The position numbers and the translations under genes were made by a program. This document shows positions 5,887-6,750 of a stretch of 6,750 bases of DNA, in pieces. Below the pieces are notes generated by a model, which saw only the letters and a list, made by a program, of their open reading frames with translations, did no database searches and was not told the origin of the DNA. Every line of letters starts with the position of its first letter. Positions within the stretch are counted from its first letter, which is position 1. The stretch lies in the NCBI GenBank assembly GCA_021828225.1, contig JAKASH010000159.1, forward strand, positions 1-6,750. Reading direction: 5' to 3'. The DNA is from Acidobacteriota bacterium. Its GTDB lineage: Bacteria > Acidobacteriota > Terriglobia > UBA7540.

Positions 5887-6345
5887 ATGGCCAGGATTCG
5901 GAGATGGAAAGAAAAACTGGCGCTCGCGTGTTTTACGCTTTTGTTTTCGATTCCGCGGGCGCTGGCATTGGGAACCCAACACACCGCTAGGCACAGCAAT
6001 GTTTCCTATTCGCGCCTGCTGACCGGCATGAACGGGAAAACGGCGTTGGGCGTTGAACTGATGACGCGGAGGCCCTTTGTGCGCCTCATCCGGACTTCGC
6101 GCGTCCCCTTGCCCATTGCGCTCGCTCCGGGCGCTCTAATGGCGATGGCTGCGCCGCTGGCCGCTCCAGTCCCCGCGTCGAGCTGCCCCGCGGGCGGGGG
6201 GACTTGTAAACCCTCCACTGCGGTATGCACCGTTCCAGGTACGACCTGCAACGTATGGATGTGCTCCACTCCCGAGGGAGGGAGGACTTGCAAGTCGTGC
6301 GGCAATTCGCTTGGGTGTGCCAGCTTCGTCAGCCACTCCTGCTAA
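5887..6345 (+). CDS. Secreted cysteine-rich protein with heptad-spaced cysteines
   Basis: The protein has 152 residues from ATG at 5887, with GGAGG at 5876-5880. Residues 1-27 are a signal peptide (basic ARIRRWKEK, hydrophobic LALACFTLLF, ending ALA). A middle part of about 70 residues is basic and then Ala/Pro/Leu-rich (PIALAPGALMAMAAPLAAPV, about 76-95). The last 53 residues hold nine cysteines at 100, 107, 114, 121, 126, 135, 138, 144 and 152. The first four are exactly seven apart (C-x6 three times) and the chain ends in Cys. GGTC-type units occur twice (GGGTCK, GGRTCK). The layout fits a leader, a spacer and a disulfide-rich or otherwise modified C-terminal domain. I see no modifying enzyme in the window. 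It follows the 453-aa gene by 90 nt on the same strand. Function is unknown. Confidence 0.75.
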   Translation: MARIRRWKEKLALACFTLLFSIPRALALGTQHTARHSNVSYSRLLTGMNGKTALGVELMTRRPFVRLIRTSRVPLPIALAPGALMAMAAPLAAPVPASSCPAGGGTCKPSTAVCTVPGTTCNVWMCSTPEGGRTCKSCGNSLGCASFVSHSC

Positions 6346-6376
6346 GGCGTATTTCAAACACGGAGGGATCCGATCT

Positions 6377-6571
6377 ATGGCAAGCCTGGACCTGCACTCA
6401 GCGATGGCATCCTGCGCTTGTTACCCAGTTCACGTGGACCTTCACCACCGGATGCTCTGGTTTGCCGAGGTCGAACTCCAAAACCCCCGTCACCTTCTCA
6501 AGAAGCGCTTCGGATTTACCTTTCGGCGAATACCGAGAGCAGATTCGGGCAGAAATAGCAGGTTCGGATAA
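6377..6571 (+). CDS. Weak candidate small ORF
   Basis: The ORF has 64 codons from ATG at 6377 with GGAGG at 6362-6366, a long 10-nt spacing. The product (MASLDLHSAMASCACYPVHV at its start, RRIPRADSGRNSRFG at its end) has no signal peptide, unlike the genes before it, and no motif I know. Both other plus frames and one minus frame are also largely open here, as expected for GC-rich DNA. The stop falls at the edge of the direct repeats. It may be a sixth small gene or noise. Confidence 0.22.
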   Translation: MASLDLHSAMASCACYPVHVDLHHRMLWFAEVELQNPRHLLKKRFGFTFRRIPRADSGRNSRFG

Positions 6572-6591
6572 CAAATAGCAGGTTCGGATAA
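6553..6591. repeat. 20-bp tandem direct repeat, two near-perfect copies
   Basis: AAATAGCAGGTTCGGATAA occurs at 6553-6571 and again at 6573-6591, period 20. A more diverged third copy (GAGCAGATTCGGGCA, 6537-6551) precedes it at period 19. Two or three helically phased copies could be protein-binding iterons, the end of a mobile element, or a slippage product. There are too few units and no spacers, so it is not a CRISPR. Confidence 0.6.
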
Positions 6592-6732
6592 TCAAAAACC
6601 ATTGACAGTCATGTGACCTGGGATTACGCTGTCCGCCATTCGGAGATAGATCGTCGCGCCGGTGCTGAGTTTGGCGCCGGGAGATGTGCATGGCTGGTAG
6701 GCTCCAGGATTCACGCGCGACTGCGGACTGCG
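6592..6732 (-). pseudogene. Possible tail of a minus-strand gene
   Basis: On the minus strand a frame runs from just after TAG at 6735-6733 to TGA at 6594-6592, about 46 codons. It reads like protein (NPGAYQPCTSPGAKLSTGA, then TIYLRMADSVIPGHMTVNGF) with about 63% GC at third positions. No start with a ribosome binding site is present and a stop closes it upstream. It would be the end of a broken gene, or a chance open frame. Nothing else in 6572-6750 looks coding, although a plus-strand frame from 6591 is also open. Confidence 0.18.
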
Positions 6733-6750
6733 CTACGAGGTGGCTGCGTC

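Noticed and set aside
6553..6591. CRISPR array
   Set aside because: Only two copies, directly abutting, with no spacers and no cas genes.

Overview
The window is an accessory region of a bacterial chromosome, probably from an Acidobacteriota-like soil organism. That placement rests on three things: a moderately high GC content, consistent GGAGG-type ribosome binding sites, and a tyrosine integrase and excisionase that resemble acidobacterial ones from memory. I could not run a search, so it is tentative.

Left part (1-883). A gene cut by the window edge (2-616, +) encodes the C-terminal part of a probable restriction-endonuclease-fold protein. It is followed by about 220 bp with no gene, which holds a GC-rich hairpin and a perfect 11-bp tandem repeat. 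Then come the last 45 nt of a tRNA-Gly(CCC) gene (839-883, anticodon loop to CCA) with no 5' half. This is the signature of an attachment site. Its orientation places one integrated element to the left, and the integrase directly to the right points to a second element there, so the window probably straddles a junction in a tandem array.

Mobility module (919-2759, minus strand). Reading leftwards toward the att site there is a degraded helix-turn-helix gene (2759-2522), an excisionase-like HTH gene (2499-2104) and a tyrosine recombinase (2047-945). The recombinase carries a single-base frameshift near position 1893. Its true N-terminus, with a good ribosome binding site, is in a different frame from its catalytic domain, so as read it is broken.

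Cargo (2793-6345, plus strand). Five genes follow in tight array: 219, 203, 132, 453 and 152 codons. Four encode an N-terminal signal peptide or membrane segment, and the 132-aa protein has a weaker, signal-like N-terminus. Genes are coupled by a ribosome binding site over a stop codon, an ATGA overlap and a 35-nt overlap. One product is a HEAT-repeat-like protein, one may be a beta-propeller, and the last is a cysteine-rich protein with four cysteines spaced exactly seven residues apart. None matches a family I can name with confidence. The set looks like a co-translated group of exported proteins of unknown function.

Right end (6346-6750). There is no convincing gene. It holds one weak small ORF candidate, a 20-bp direct repeat in two near-perfect copies, and a possible minus-strand gene tail.
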